The notes under the pieces are model-generated. The model made no database searches, had not been told where the DNA came from, and saw only the letters and a program-made list of their open reading frames with translations. Position numbers and translations under genes: made by a program. Positions 8,065 to 18,777 of a DNA stretch of 64,000 nt are shown piece after piece (position 1 is the first letter of the stretch; every line of letters begins with the position of its first letter). The stretch comes from an uncultured Clostridia bacterium (GTDB lineage: Bacteria; Bacillota; Clostridia; Oscillospirales; Oscillospiraceae): assembly GCA_947307255.1 (NCBI GenBank), contig CAMZIO010000002.1, positions 39,638 to 103,637 on the forward strand, read 5' to 3'.

Positions 8065-11000
8065 ATCCTCCCAGCGACGGCAGGCTCAGCCCGCCCCCTC
8101 TGGCATTGCCGAGTTCCTTTGCATCCAGCACCTGCTGGCCGATGCTCCGGCTGTACGGATTGTTCTTCGCGCTCTTCGACGTTGTCATCAACTGCCACAG
8201 TACCGCACTGTGATTGCTCGGCAGTCCCGCATTTCCTCCCAGTGTTGGCAGGCTCAGCCCACGTACCGCGCCGCCCATGGCGTCGATGGCCGCCTTCACT
8301 TCGTCCTGGCTGTAGCTTCCGTTCTGGTTGGCATCATACTCCGGCATGATCTCCTTGAGTTTGACGTAGCTCTCCGGCTGCACGCCGAACCTGTGCGCGA
8401 TCTCGATCTTTTTATACTGATCTTCCGGCATGACCACGCTCAGCGCCTGCATCTGTTTCTCCGCGCCGCTCACCGCGTCCAGTGCTGCGCGCCACTTCTG
8501 CACGTCGCTAACCTCTTTCTTACCTTCCTGCGGTTTCAGTCCGCCTATCCCCTCGGCTACGCTTACCGCCGTCTTGATATCAAGCCCGGCGTCCTTGTAC
8601 TCCAGCACCTTCCCGAGATCCATGCCGTCGGCCCGAAGTCTCATCGCCTGCGAAGGGTCCAGCCCCGCGTCCATCGCTCGAAGCAGCTTCGCGTACTGTG
8701 TCGGATTTCCGCCGTCCGTCTCCAGATCGGTCCCCATGACGTACCCCGCCGCGACCTTCGTCTGCTCCTTGTTCAGCTTCATTCCTGCCAGCGTGCTCAG
8801 CTTGTCCGCCGTACCGCCCGCATCCTTGAGCGTCATCACAACCTCGCCAGCCCGCCCGCTGTCCATGCCGGCGTCGGTCATGGCATCCATACCTTCGCGC
8901 TCCTTATCGCTGGCGAGCAGGCCGTAGAATACAATCGCCTTGCCCTTGTCGTTTATGTTGGACGACTGCAGGATCTCCCTCTGGCGCTCCGCCTTGCTCT
9001 GCTCATCTCCTGCCTTTGCGCTTCTCAGCTCGTCGATCAGGCCATACGCCTCGCGGCTTTTCACGCCTGCCGCGGTCAGATCCTCATAGATCGCCGTCTG
9101 CTTCGCGCTCAGGCTGTTGAAACCGTTGTTGACCCACTCGCGCGCTGGCTTCAGGCTGCTCTTTCCGAAAAACAGCGCCCTGGCGATGTTCCCCGCCGTC
9201 TCCGCTTTGGAGTTGTTGAACACGGGATACTGCAGCACCTTGTCGCCGTTGCTGTCCATCGAATAGCTTCCGCCCTCGATGATCGCCTTCGTGCCTTTCC
9301 ATGCCTTTTGCAGTTGGTTCCCGCCGAACGGCAGCGCCGCGTAGATCAGCGGCTTGCTCAGCTCTTTCCCCGCCGTGCTCAGACGCTTCTTTCCGCTCCA
9401 CTTGTCGTTCACCGCGGCCTTGGCCAGATTCTCCACGTCCGGCAGCGAGCTGCTGATCGGGATACGCCCGCCGCCGAGGATCCCGCCGACCATCGGCAGC
9501 TCGTCCACAGCGTTCTTGGCCAGATTGCCCAGCGCCTCATACGTCCCGGTCTTCTCCGTTTTCAGCGACCTGTCCTCGCCGGTGATCGCTTCGATCATAT
9601 TGGGCAGTTCATACCCGGTCAGATCTCCAGCCGTTTCGTTCAAAATGCCGATGGGGTCCAGCGCGCATCTGCGCCCGACGAAATACTCGTAAACGTCGTT
9701 GAAAAGGTATGCCCCCAGGAAGTATTTCAGCAGCGTTCCGACGAGCACCGCCATACCTCTTTCCCTGGCCACCTTCGGCAGATCCTTGAACACCTCGCTG
9801 AACTGATTGTTCACCTCCAGCTGGAACTGCGTGAACAGCTTCACAATCGGATTGCTGGACTGGAACAGCGTCGGCATGCTGCCCTTGCTCCGGTCCGCCA
9901 TCACGCGCCGGGCGAATGCGTCGGCGTCGTCCATGGCCGCCTGCTCGCTCATGTTGTGCCGAAGATTCTGGTTGTAACGTGCGCGCACGATGCTGTCCGA
10001 AGCAAACCTGTCGATCAGCTCCATCGGCGTGCCCAGCACACCGGAGGCCTTTTGCTGCCAGTTTTTCACCAGCGGATCCGTCCCGCGCCTGCTCGTCAGA
10101 AAGGCCGACCGCTCCGCAAATCCGTCTTTGTTCTTGTAGGCCTGCAGCGTCTGCCACATGCCCTTGAGGATCTGCCCGCTCTCCAGCTGCGCGTTGGCCT
10201 GCGTCAGCGGGATGAAGTTGGTCAGCGCGCTGCCGATGTTGCCCGCGATCATATTGGCGCCCACGCGGCTTTCCCAGTTTTTCATGATCGTATAGGCGCG
10301 CCGCCCGATCATGGCCTCCATGTTGCGGTCGTACTTGCTCTTCTTGTTGGCCAGCAGGTTGGTGTACTCCTCCAGCTCGTTGACGAAGTTGCCCAGCTCG
10401 AACTTGCCGTGCTCATAGATGGCGTCTATCTTTGTTTGCTTCTCGTCCTCCGTCAGCCGTTTGTCCTGCAGCACCTCGTCCACCTGCTTGCGGATTCCCT
10501 CGTCGCTCGTGCGATAGCGGATCTGCTGCGAAAGCGCGCGCAGGTTCTGGATGTTGTCGGTGTGGAAAATCACGTCGCCGGCGCCCTGCACGTACTTGTC
10601 AAAGCCCTCCACCGCGTCGTACGCCGTGTTGAAGCCCAGGCGCTCCTGCGCGTTTCCAAACCATGCGATCCCCGGCTTGAAGGTGTGCGTCAGGCCGTTG
10701 ATGGTCGTCGGCAACGCGGTGATCTCCGTCGTGATCCCCATCGCCTTTCCAAACTGCGTGAGGATTCCGTCGCTGCTCCCCGGCTGGAAGTGCGGGAAGT
10801 ACCCGTGGCGGTAGTTGATCGGCTCGTAGCCGTTGCGGACGCGCACCTCGTTCATCCGCTCAAAAAGCTCGTCATAGATGTCGCGGAAGTTCTGCACCGC
10901 CTGCTCGATCTTGGCAAAGTCCAGGTTCGGATTCTGCTCCTTCAGGTTCTCCACGATCCCCTGCCAGTCGCTCAGCGTCTTGCCGTCCCGCTCGCGCAGG

Positions 11001-14000
11001 CGGCCGCGGCTTTTCTGCAGCATTTCGATGTTGTCCGTCGCCTCGCCCAGCAGCTGCACGGCGTGCGCCTCGCTGACCTCGTTGCCCTGTTCGATCTTTC
11101 TGGAAAGGTTCATCTTCCGCACGCGGTCGCGCATCTCGTTGAGCCAGCGCGTCTTGTTCGCCTCGGCCTTATGTACCGGCTCGATGTACGCCTCGGTGAT
11201 CCGCTTTGCTCCGGCCTTGTCCCGGAACACGTCCTCGATGTTGCGCTCCATCGTTTCGCGGGACAGAAGCAGCCCTGCGATCTTGTCCTTCGTATGCCCT
11301 GCCTCTCGCAGCATGGCGTCGGCGCTCTCCCGCCGCGCGGCGCGGATCGAGCGCTTGAACTCGCGCAGCTGCTCAGCGTATTGCTCATACTCCCTCTTCG
11401 CCTCATAGACCTCGCGGATCCCCTTCGCGTTGCTGTCTCCCGGCAGGGACTCCGGTGTGATCTCGCCGCGCAGCAGCCTGCCGACCAGCAGCTCGTCGCT
11501 CTCCGTCAGCAGGTTGCGGCTCACCGCGCGGTCCACACCGCGCCGCAGCTGCTTCACCTGCTTCCAGGTCTCTTTCGCCTCGGCCACAGTCAGGATCTTC
11601 TTTTGCGGCTTCTCCGCTTTCTTATCCGCGTCATAGCGGCGCACCGTGCGCAGCTCCGTCAGCGTCTGGTTCACCGCCTCGGCAAAGTCGTTCTTTGCCC
11701 ACGCCTTGAAGTCCTTGCCGTTCTGCTCGTCCAGCGTCTTCTCCACGCGGTCTGTGCTCTGCGATACCTCCAGCATTCGCCGCAGCTGATCCGCCGGGCG
11801 CGTGATATCCGCCGGGAACATATCCGGCGCCATGTCCTGCAGCTGCTCATAGGCCACGTCCACCGGAAGCCCGCCCGAATTGACGATCTTCAGCCTCCCC
11901 GTTGCACTCCTGCGCCAGTCTCCCCAATCCGTGAAGTCGGCCTTGTCCGTCTCGCTGATCGTTACCGCCGTCGTGCGCATCCGGTTCCGGACCTCTTTGT
12001 ACGTGTCATACATCTCGCTGTCCACGATCCGCCCCTGCTCCCAGGCTGTCTCAAACAGCCGGTCCACGGTCTCCTGCGAAACGCTGCCGCTTTGCAGGTA
12101 CTCGTCGCTCATTTCCCGCACCATGCCCTGCAAATAATCCCGCCGCGCCCAGCTTTGCACGTCCAGCGCACCGCTGATGCGCCGCAGCATGGCATTCTCC
12201 GTGCGCTTGAGATAGTCCCTCGCCTTTTGCGGCAGCGTGTCGCGCACATTCTCCGCGGTCTCCTGCGCGCTGTCCTCGATGCTGAACGCCTTCTTCCCGC
12301 CGTCCTCCATGCCCAGCTGCCGCGCAATCTCGCGCTGGAACGGCGTGCGGGTATCCGTTTTCTCCAGTGTCGGCAAACTCAGCCCTCTTACATTTTTCTG
12401 TTTAATTTCCTTGACATCTTGCCCGCTGTCTGGTACAGTATCGCCAGAGACCAGCGGCTCTGGACGGCTTTTCTTGGCTTCGGCCAAATCAGTCACGCGA
12501 CGCTGGTCTTGTTCTGTGTAAATGCGATGTACCCAAAACAAATTGCGTTGCGGGCTTTGCCGAATGTCAATATAGACCGGATAGGTTTCTCCTCCAATCT
12601 GCACGTCAGCCTTGATATAGCTGTACGTCAGATTGGAGTTTTGATTATGTTCATTAGCCTGATCCAGCGCTACAATTTTGCCGTTTTCAATAATCTCCGG
12701 CAGCATCCTTGCCGCAGCCAACTTCAGCTCTTTGATTTTCCTCGGAAGCGTTTCGTACCTGTTTCCTCTTCCGAACGTCTCAAAGATGCCTCGCTTGCTG
12801 ATTTCAACGTTTCTGCCGGTCGCGTTGTTGGTGACTATCCTGCGCCCATCCGGTCCCAAGATACCTTCGTTTTTCAGCGTGTCAAAAACCTGGTTCTGAA
12901 CGTGAACGTAATCGTTCACCTTTTCGATCCCGAAGCCCTGCAGCAACTGTTGCGCTTCCTCGTCGCTGATGCTGTACTCCCTCAGCATAGACACGTCGTT
13001 CAGGCTCTCGTCCTCCTCCAGTGCGTCCATGGCTTCGTTGTATTCCTCCTCGGTCAGCTCCCCGGCCTCCAGACGTGCCGCCAGATCCTCGCGGCCCCGG
13101 TTTACCTGCTCGTTCACCCGCCCGGCCTCATAGTTCCCGCGCGTCTCACTGAGCGCACGGCTGTAAAGCTCCCGCGTCCGCCGCAGGAAGGCGCGCTCCT
13201 CCGCGTTCTTGTTGCCCAGCTTGGCCAGCAGTGCGTCGATCACGTTCAATATCCGCTCGCCGAAGCTCGGCTCATAGGCCACGATCTCCCGGATAGCTGC
13301 CTCGTCCGTCAGCAGCCTTTTCTCCACGAACTCGGCCACCAGCTCCCGCTCCGCGCTCTCCCGGTCCAGCGTAACGCCGTGGCGCGCGTAGCTCTCCTGC
13401 TTGCGCGTCAACGCCTGCGCAAGGTCCTCCTGCCCGCCGATGCGGTTGAGAATCATGCTCTTGATCCGCGCGTAATCCGCCGCGCCCTCCAGTGTGTGCG
13501 TCAGCTCGTGCCCCACGATCTGTGAAACGGCGTTGCCGCTGTTCACGTTCACGTAGATCTTCCCGCTCTTTCGATCGAAGTAACCGTTCTCTCCGGCGTC
13601 GCCCTGATAGAATACGACCTCCCGGCCGATGGCCTCGCTCAGCCGCTGCACGCGCTCCGTGGTCTCGCGGTCCACGTTCAGCACCCTTGCCGACCATACG
13701 AAATCCGTCTCCGGTTCCATGCCCATCTGCCGCGCGACCTCGCGCTGGAAGTCCGTGCGGTTATCCTGCCTGTTCTGGGCTTGTGCCGTCTCCCCCTGAA
13801 AATATCTCCCAAGGTTTGGAAACTGCTGAGCATCAAAAGGCTTTGCCTGCTGCGCAGTCTCCGTCTGTGCCGTCTGCGGCTCCTGTGCCGCCGGACGGTT
13901 TTTTTCATTTTCTGCAGAAGTCTCCGGCGCTTTATCCGTCTGCTGAATCCTGCGCGCCTCGTCCGTCGCCTGCCGCAGCAGCACGCCCACCTCGCGGTCG

Positions 14001-15391
14001 CTCACGCTCTCGCCGCGCGCAATCTTATCCTGGATGATCTGCGCGCTCTTGCTCGTTTCGTCGCCCATGCCGAGACCCATCTGCACCAGGTCGTTGAGCA
14101 TCCCCTGCTGCTTGATCGCCGCGCCGGTCTCCTGGTATGCGCGCTCCAGCTTCGCCTTTTGTGCCGTGCTGTTCACACCGCTTGCGGCCAGCGCCTGCCC
14201 GCCGCCGAGCACGCCGCCGACCACCGCGCCGCCGGCATACTCCTGTGCGGACGTCCGCGGGTTAAGCACTGCGTTCTCGTCCGTCAGCGAGGCGATCGGA
14301 TTCTTTTTCCCGTAGGCAAGGTTCTGCAGGCCTCGCTCCACAATGCCCTGCCAGACTTCCTCTCCGCCCTCCTCGTGCGCCGCTTTCAGCCAACGCTTGA
14401 AGGTCATCGGGCCTTCCTTCAGCTCGCCCGGCAGCGTCTCAAGACCGCCGCCTACTTCGATTGCTGCGTTGCCCAAACCGTTTGTGAGCGCGTAGAGCGA
14501 CGCCTGCATCTCGCTTGCACCGTCCTCCTTTGCCTGTGCATAGCTGTTTCCCGCCGTCTGCAGGAAGCTCGTCCAGTACTGTGGATTCTTCGCGTAACTC
14601 ATGGCAATCTGCCGCACGCTGTTGAGGATCGTTGGGCTCGCCTGCGCCGCCGTCGACAGAGCCTCCAGCCCTTGTCCGCCCAGGCTCATGCCGCCGCTCA
14701 TGAACGCGCTGACCGCCTGCGGGATCGCCGCCACCGTTGCCGCGCCGTATCGGTCGAGGAGTTCTGCCGCCTTACCGCCTTTTTCGATGTTTTCCGCGTA
14801 CTTTTTTTCTGCCGCCTGCTGCTCGCGTTTGATTCCCTCGTTCCACTTGTAAAAAACGCCGTGCTGCTCCTGCAGATCGTCAAGACCGGTCAGCGCCTCC
14901 GGAACGGCAAAGAGCGCCTTTTCCAGCCACGACAGCGTTTCGGACATACCGCGCGCTGCACTTGTCGTGCCCTTCTCCGCCATTCCTGCGAGGAGCTTCC
15001 CTGCAGAAAAGCCCGTCCCGCTTTTCTGCTGCAGCGCACCGCGGCGCGGGTCAATTCGCCGCGCACGTTCCCGCGCCGTTTCTTCTTCGCCCCCGCCGAC
15101 CGTCTCCGTCTCTGCCGTTGGCTCAATCACACGCTCCCGCGCATAGGATTCCTGTTTCTTGCGCTGTTCTATCTCCGCCGCCCGCGCGCGCAGGCGGTCT
15201 CTCGCACTCGTTTCCTGCTGCCCCTGCATCCGCTCTACCGTGCGCGCCGCGTCCAGCAGATCAAGCATCTGGTTTCGCTGCTGCCTCTCTATCTCCGGCT
15301 GTGCTTTAATCTCCGGAAGGGCAGCGGCGCGCCGGCGCAGACGATCTCTCGCTGTGCCGGCGCCGTTATTGTTGAAATATCCCAGTGGCAT
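8063..15391 (-). CDS. Giant (2442 aa) phage polyvalent/ejection-type protein with zincin HELTH motif
   Basis: Single ORF; VSQIVGHELTHTLEG metalloprotease motif; NQVFDTLKNEGIL...YPVYIDIRQSPQRNLFWVHRIYTEQ region typical of polyvalent-protein-associated domains; long helical C-terminal part. Confidence 0.8.
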   Translation of the reverse strand: MPLGYFNNNGAGTARDRLRRRAAALPEIKAQPEIERQQRNQMLDLLDAARTVERMQGQQETSARDRLRARAAEIEQRKKQESYARERVIEPTAETETVGGGEEETARERARRIDPRRGALQQKSGTGFSAGKLLAGMAEKGTTSAARGMSETLSWLEKALFAVPEALTGLDDLQEQHGVFYKWNEGIKREQQAAEKKYAENIEKGGKAAELLDRYGAATVAAIPQAVSAFMSGGMSLGGQGLEALSTAAQASPTILNSVRQIAMSYAKNPQYWTSFLQTAGNSYAQAKEDGASEMQASLYALTNGLGNAAIEVGGGLETLPGELKEGPMTFKRWLKAAHEEGGEEVWQGIVERGLQNLAYGKKNPIASLTDENAVLNPRTSAQEYAGGAVVGGVLGGGQALAASGVNSTAQKAKLERAYQETGAAIKQQGMLNDLVQMGLGMGDETSKSAQIIQDKIARGESVSDREVGVLLRQATDEARRIQQTDKAPETSAENEKNRPAAQEPQTAQTETAQQAKPFDAQQFPNLGRYFQGETAQAQNRQDNRTDFQREVARQMGMEPETDFVWSARVLNVDRETTERVQRLSEAIGREVVFYQGDAGENGYFDRKSGKIYVNVNSGNAVSQIVGHELTHTLEGAADYARIKSMILNRIGGQEDLAQALTRKQESYARHGVTLDRESAERELVAEFVEKRLLTDEAAIREIVAYEPSFGERILNVIDALLAKLGNKNAEERAFLRRTRELYSRALSETRGNYEAGRVNEQVNRGREDLAARLEAGELTEEEYNEAMDALEEDESLNDVSMLREYSISDEEAQQLLQGFGIEKVNDYVHVQNQVFDTLKNEGILGPDGRRIVTNNATGRNVEISKRGIFETFGRGNRYETLPRKIKELKLAAARMLPEIIENGKIVALDQANEHNQNSNLTYSYIKADVQIGGETYPVYIDIRQSPQRNLFWVHRIYTEQDQRRVTDLAEAKKSRPEPLVSGDTVPDSGQDVKEIKQKNVRGLSLPTLEKTDTRTPFQREIARQLGMEDGGKKAFSIEDSAQETAENVRDTLPQKARDYLKRTENAMLRRISGALDVQSWARRDYLQGMVREMSDEYLQSGSVSQETVDRLFETAWEQGRIVDSEMYDTYKEVRNRMRTTAVTISETDKADFTDWGDWRRSATGRLKIVNSGGLPVDVAYEQLQDMAPDMFPADITRPADQLRRMLEVSQSTDRVEKTLDEQNGKDFKAWAKNDFAEAVNQTLTELRTVRRYDADKKAEKPQKKILTVAEAKETWKQVKQLRRGVDRAVSRNLLTESDELLVGRLLRGEITPESLPGDSNAKGIREVYEAKREYEQYAEQLREFKRSIRAARRESADAMLREAGHTKDKIAGLLLSRETMERNIEDVFRDKAGAKRITEAYIEPVHKAEANKTRWLNEMRDRVRKMNLSRKIEQGNEVSEAHAVQLLGEATDNIEMLQKSRGRLRERDGKTLSDWQGIVENLKEQNPNLDFAKIEQAVQNFRDIYDELFERMNEVRVRNGYEPINYRHGYFPHFQPGSSDGILTQFGKAMGITTEITALPTTINGLTHTFKPGIAWFGNAQERLGFNTAYDAVEGFDKYVQGAGDVIFHTDNIQNLRALSQQIRYRTSDEGIRKQVDEVLQDKRLTEDEKQTKIDAIYEHGKFELGNFVNELEEYTNLLANKKSKYDRNMEAMIGRRAYTIMKNWESRVGANMIAGNIGSALTNFIPLTQANAQLESGQILKGMWQTLQAYKNKDGFAERSAFLTSRRGTDPLVKNWQQKASGVLGTPMELIDRFASDSIVRARYNQNLRHNMSEQAAMDDADAFARRVMADRSKGSMPTLFQSSNPIVKLFTQFQLEVNNQFSEVFKDLPKVARERGMAVLVGTLLKYFLGAYLFNDVYEYFVGRRCALDPIGILNETAGDLTGYELPNMIEAITGEDRSLKTEKTGTYEALGNLAKNAVDELPMVGGILGGGRIPISSSLPDVENLAKAAVNDKWSGKKRLSTAGKELSKPLIYAALPFGGNQLQKAWKGTKAIIEGGSYSMDSNGDKVLQYPVFNNSKAETAGNIARALFFGKSSLKPAREWVNNGFNSLSAKQTAIYEDLTAAGVKSREAYGLIDELRSAKAGDEQSKAERQREILQSSNINDKGKAIVFYGLLASDKEREGMDAMTDAGMDSGRAGEVVMTLKDAGGTADKLSTLAGMKLNKEQTKVAAGYVMGTDLETDGGNPTQYAKLLRAMDAGLDPSQAMRLRADGMDLGKVLEYKDAGLDIKTAVSVAEGIGGLKPQEGKKEVSDVQKWRAALDAVSGAEKQMQALSVVMPEDQYKKIEIAHRFGVQPESYVKLKEIMPEYDANQNGSYSQDEVKAAIDAMGGAVRGLSLPTLGGNAGLPSNHSAVLWQLMTTSKSAKNNPYSRSIGQQVLDAKELGNARGGGLSLPSLGG

Positions 15392-15401
15392 ACGCTCCTC
15401 C

Positions 15402-16793
15402 TTACTTAAGCAGGTTCAGGTTCATCCCATTCTTCTGTTGATTCGCTCCGCGCACTGTGCGCCGATAGATCGGATCGCCCTTGCTGTCCGTCCCTACCAT
15501 CTCGATCATACCGAGCGCCTCCAGCTTCTCCGCGTCGTCCCAGCTCACCGTACCGTATCCCGGCACGCCAACCTCATTGCGGCTTCCGCCGGTCGTGTTC
15601 CCCGCATATCCCGCCGCACGCAGATCCGCTTCCGTGTAACCCATCGCCAGCAGTTGGGAGATCACTTCACTGCTGTAATCTCCGGCCTGAAACCGTGCCA
15701 CCGGGTCGTCTGCGGTTGCTCCTCCGCTGTTCGCTGCGTTCCCGGAGGATCTTCTGCCGCTCCCGCCGCTGCCTCCGGACAGCTTGGCCGCCGCCTGCTG
15801 CATCTGGAATTCCCGGTATGCCTGATCCGCCGTCGGCGTCCCCGCCGCGAGGCCCAGCGCGTTTGCGCCGCTATCCGGCACGTAGCCGGAAAGCTGGTAG
15901 AGGGCCAGCGCGTTGTCAAACGCCTGCTGATCCGCCGCCTGTCTCGCCTGCTGCGCCGCCATACCGCGGTTGTAGTCCGTCTCGCTCTGGCCTCTCAGAT
16001 TGTCCAGGTACGTCTGCATCATGTTGTAATCGTTCAAATACTGATTGTACGCCTGCTGGCGGTCCGTATTGTACTGGCCAAGCTGATCCAGATACTTCGC
16101 ATAGTCCATCTGTTCCTGCGTGTTCACGGCGTTCAGGTCGCTGAGCTTCCGGCTGTACTCGTCGCGGTATCGGTCATACGCCTGCTGATAAAGCTCCGGG
16201 ATTTTATCGCTCAGCTTCGTCGCGTAGTAGTCTCCGGCCTGCGTCGCCGCATTCACCGCATAGCTCGACGGTCTCCCGCCGCTGGCTGCGCTTGCCTGGG
16301 CAAGCGCGTTTGCTGTGGCCCGCTCGCCCTCGCGCAGATACTGTTTTTTGTAGCTCGCCCAGTTGGGGTCCTGCTCTTTGCTCCAGCTGAAGTCCGGCCG
16401 GTTGAGAATGCTCTCCAACAGCATCTGCTGCTGACTTGCATAGCGATTGTCGTATGTCGGCGCATCCGCGTAGGAAAACTGACCGAACGATCCGATTTTC
16501 CCCAGCATATCGTCGATCCGGTTTTCGTACAGTCCGGTGGAAATGTACCGGCTTCCGTCGCTGCCGCCGGTGTAATTTCCGTAGCTCGACCGCAGCCGGT
16601 TGGCCGCTTCGTTCGCCAGCAGCCGCTGTTCGTCCGTTTTTGCGTTGTTATAGTCCTGCTTGAGACTCAGGATACTCATGCCGAATTCCGGGTGCTGCCT
16701 GGCAAGATCCAGGTCATAGCTGGAAAAATTCTTCATCAGCCCGGCGCTGTTTGCCGCCCGCTCAAAGTCTTCGTAACTGTAAGGCATCTTCAA
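15402..16793 (-). CDS. Phage structural/internal virion protein (463 aa), Q/Y-rich helical
   Basis: ORF between the giant protein and the propeller-like protein; long coiled region with QQAYNQYLNDYNMMQTYLDNLR. Confidence 0.55.
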   Translation of the reverse strand: MKMPYSYEDFERAANSAGLMKNFSSYDLDLARQHPEFGMSILSLKQDYNNAKTDEQRLLANEAANRLRSSYGNYTGGSDGSRYISTGLYENRIDDMLGKIGSFGQFSYADAPTYDNRYASQQQMLLESILNRPDFSWSKEQDPNWASYKKQYLREGERATANALAQASAASGGRPSSYAVNAATQAGDYYATKLSDKIPELYQQAYDRYRDEYSRKLSDLNAVNTQEQMDYAKYLDQLGQYNTDRQQAYNQYLNDYNMMQTYLDNLRGQSETDYNRGMAAQQARQAADQQAFDNALALYQLSGYVPDSGANALGLAAGTPTADQAYREFQMQQAAAKLSGGSGGSGRRSSGNAANSGGATADDPVARFQAGDYSSEVISQLLAMGYTEADLRAAGYAGNTTGGSRNEVGVPGYGTVSWDDAEKLEALGMIEMVGTDSKGDPIYRRTVRGANQQKNGMNLNLLK

Positions 16794-18397
16794 TTCCTCC
16801 CTGTCCTCGATCTCAATTCGCTGCCGGAATACCGCTCCCGCGTCATGGAATAGACGCGGCAGCCGCCCGTCCCGCTGAGCTTTACGCGGTAGTGATCCGC
16901 TCGCCTCGGTATGATCGGCAGGTAGTAGCTGCGCTTCACATCAGCCTGCAGCGTGCTCACCTTCTGCCACGTCCCCACGGAGTCGAAACGCATCCACACG
17001 TCCACCGTCGCCCCCGTGTCCACCTCAAGGCGGATCTGCAGCTTGCTCAGCCCCTTCTTGTTGGGATCGCCCTCGGTAAAGTCCGCGAATTCTGCAAACC
17101 ACGCAAAGTCCGCCTCCTCTGTCGCCCCGTCGGCCGCCTCCGTGGCAAACAGTTTTCCGTCCGTCCCCAGGCAATAGGTGTTCGCGCCGTACCTTGCCCA
17201 GCCCACGGCGCGCGTCGCGTCCTCACGGTGCCACAGGCCGCGCTGCGCGTCGTAAACGAACAGGCTCCATCCGCCGCCAACCTTCTTCGTGCTCGCGTAG
17301 TATTTCAGTCCGTCGCTTCCGGCCACGGCATTTTCGTACCGGTCCAGGCCGAAGGCGTCTCCGATCGGCTGCGGGATCCCGCCGCTATACGCCACGAATC
17401 CCGCCGTACTCTGGTAGAACAGTATTTCCCCGGCCACCGCCAGGCTCATCGCGCTTCCCTCGGCCACGCCCAGCGTCGCACTGCCCATCATCTCAAAATT
17501 GCTCGGCATCGAGCCGTACACCTTGTAGATGTGATCTTCCTTGAAAAAAATCGGATATCCGAGATACGATACGCAGGCCGTAAACCTTCCCGCCGATCCG
17601 GTATCCACGGCGTAGCTGTCAGTGTCCAGGCCGTCGTACACGTTCCAGTTGAATATATCGCCCAGCTTGCTCGCGTAGATCGTTCGCTCGTCGCAGCCCC
17701 ACAGCCGATTTTCATTTTCACAGCAATACAGAAGATCCGGCATCTTCCGCGCGATCGTTACGCCGGACTCTGAATAGGCCGTCGTCCCCTCGCTCCCGCT
17801 CAGCTTGAACACGTTTTCATAGAAGCGTAGCTTGTTCCCGTCGATCTCGCGTATCACCGGCGTCTTGTTGTTCTCCGGGTGCACCGTGCAGCCGGAGATC
17901 GTTACCGCGTCGCCCACCCGGAAGTAGCTTGCCCAGTTCACGCCGTTCGCCCGGATCGTGTTGGCCTCGGCCTCTTCTTCAAAAAGCGTCCCGTTGTCAA
18001 ACGTTACGCTCCCGCTCCACGAGCTCTCCAGGCTGCCGAATTCGTCCGTCTCCACGTTGTAGAATTTCTTGTCCGGCAGGATCACGACGTACGCGCCCAG
18101 CGCCGCAAACGTTTTCGCGCCGTCGCTCACGCTGCCCTTGGCCGTCCCGTCGTAGTAGAAGGTCGTCCCGTCCACCCAGCACAGCTTGTCCCATGAAAAC
18201 AGGCCGTTCGGCTTCGTCAGCGTGCGCAGCGTCCACCGCTTTCGCCGCGTGGACAGCACCGGATAGTGATCCGAGCACAGATTCTCCATGTCGTAGATTT
18301 CTCCATCACCGGCGCCGAGCGTGTGGCAATATCCGCGCCACTGCGTTTGCGTCGCCTTCTGGATTCTGTCCGCAACGCGCATCGTCGGCAGTTTCAT
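16790..18397 (-). CDS. Phage head-tail/DNA stabilisation-like protein (beta-propeller-like)
   Basis: WRGYCHTLGAGDGEIYDMENLCSDHYPVLSTRRKR... repeats of Y/W-rich strands; position downstream of capsid and fibre genes. Confidence 0.5.
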   Translation of the reverse strand: MKLPTMRVADRIQKATQTQWRGYCHTLGAGDGEIYDMENLCSDHYPVLSTRRKRWTLRTLTKPNGLFSWDKLCWVDGTTFYYDGTAKGSVSDGAKTFAALGAYVVILPDKKFYNVETDEFGSLESSWSGSVTFDNGTLFEEEAEANTIRANGVNWASYFRVGDAVTISGCTVHPENNKTPVIREIDGNKLRFYENVFKLSGSEGTTAYSESGVTIARKMPDLLYCCENENRLWGCDERTIYASKLGDIFNWNVYDGLDTDSYAVDTGSAGRFTACVSYLGYPIFFKEDHIYKVYGSMPSNFEMMGSATLGVAEGSAMSLAVAGEILFYQSTAGFVAYSGGIPQPIGDAFGLDRYENAVAGSDGLKYYASTKKVGGGWSLFVYDAQRGLWHREDATRAVGWARYGANTYCLGTDGKLFATEAADGATEEADFAWFAEFADFTEGDPNKKGLSKLQIRLEVDTGATVDVWMRFDSVGTWQKVSTLQADVKRSYYLPIIPRRADHYRVKLSGTGGCRVYSMTRERYSGSELRSRTGRN

Positions 18398-18777
18398 TCC
18401 TCTGCCTCCCACTCGATCCACGGCGCGAGCGCTTCAAGCTGCTCCGGCGTGATCGTCTCCGGCGCTCTCACGCGCATTTTTTCGCCCTCTGCTCCGGTTT
18501 CCGTTTCGGCCAGCTCTTTCCTTGCCTTCTCGTAATCTGCCGCGCACGCGCCGGCACGCAGCGCGAATCGCCCGTTTTCATTCACTCGGATCCTTCCGTC
18601 TTCGTCCCTGGCCGCATATTCCTCTACCAGCTTGCGCTCTTCCTCCACGAAAAAGTCTTTCAGATCGCTCGTCGCGCGCTTCACCTTCACCACGGCCAAC
18701 GCCGTGGCGTACGGCATTTTTTCGCGCGAGAGTGCCTGCGCCGCCATATAGGCGTTCACCGCTTCGATCAGCTTCAT
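18394..18777 (-). CDS. Hypothetical phage protein
   Basis: ORF MKLIEAVNAYMAAQALSREKMPYATALAVVKVKRATSD... Confidence 0.55.
   Translation of the reverse strand: MKLIEAVNAYMAAQALSREKMPYATALAVVKVKRATSDLKDFFVEEERKLVEEYAARDEDGRIRVNENGRFALRAGACAADYEKARKELAETETGAEGEKMRVRAPETITPEQLEALAPWIEWEAEE

Noticed and set aside
8210-13525. Plus-strand 1771-aa ORF
   Set aside because: Antisense shadow of the giant minus-strand protein in high-GC DNA; low-complexity R/L/H-rich translation without domain motifs.
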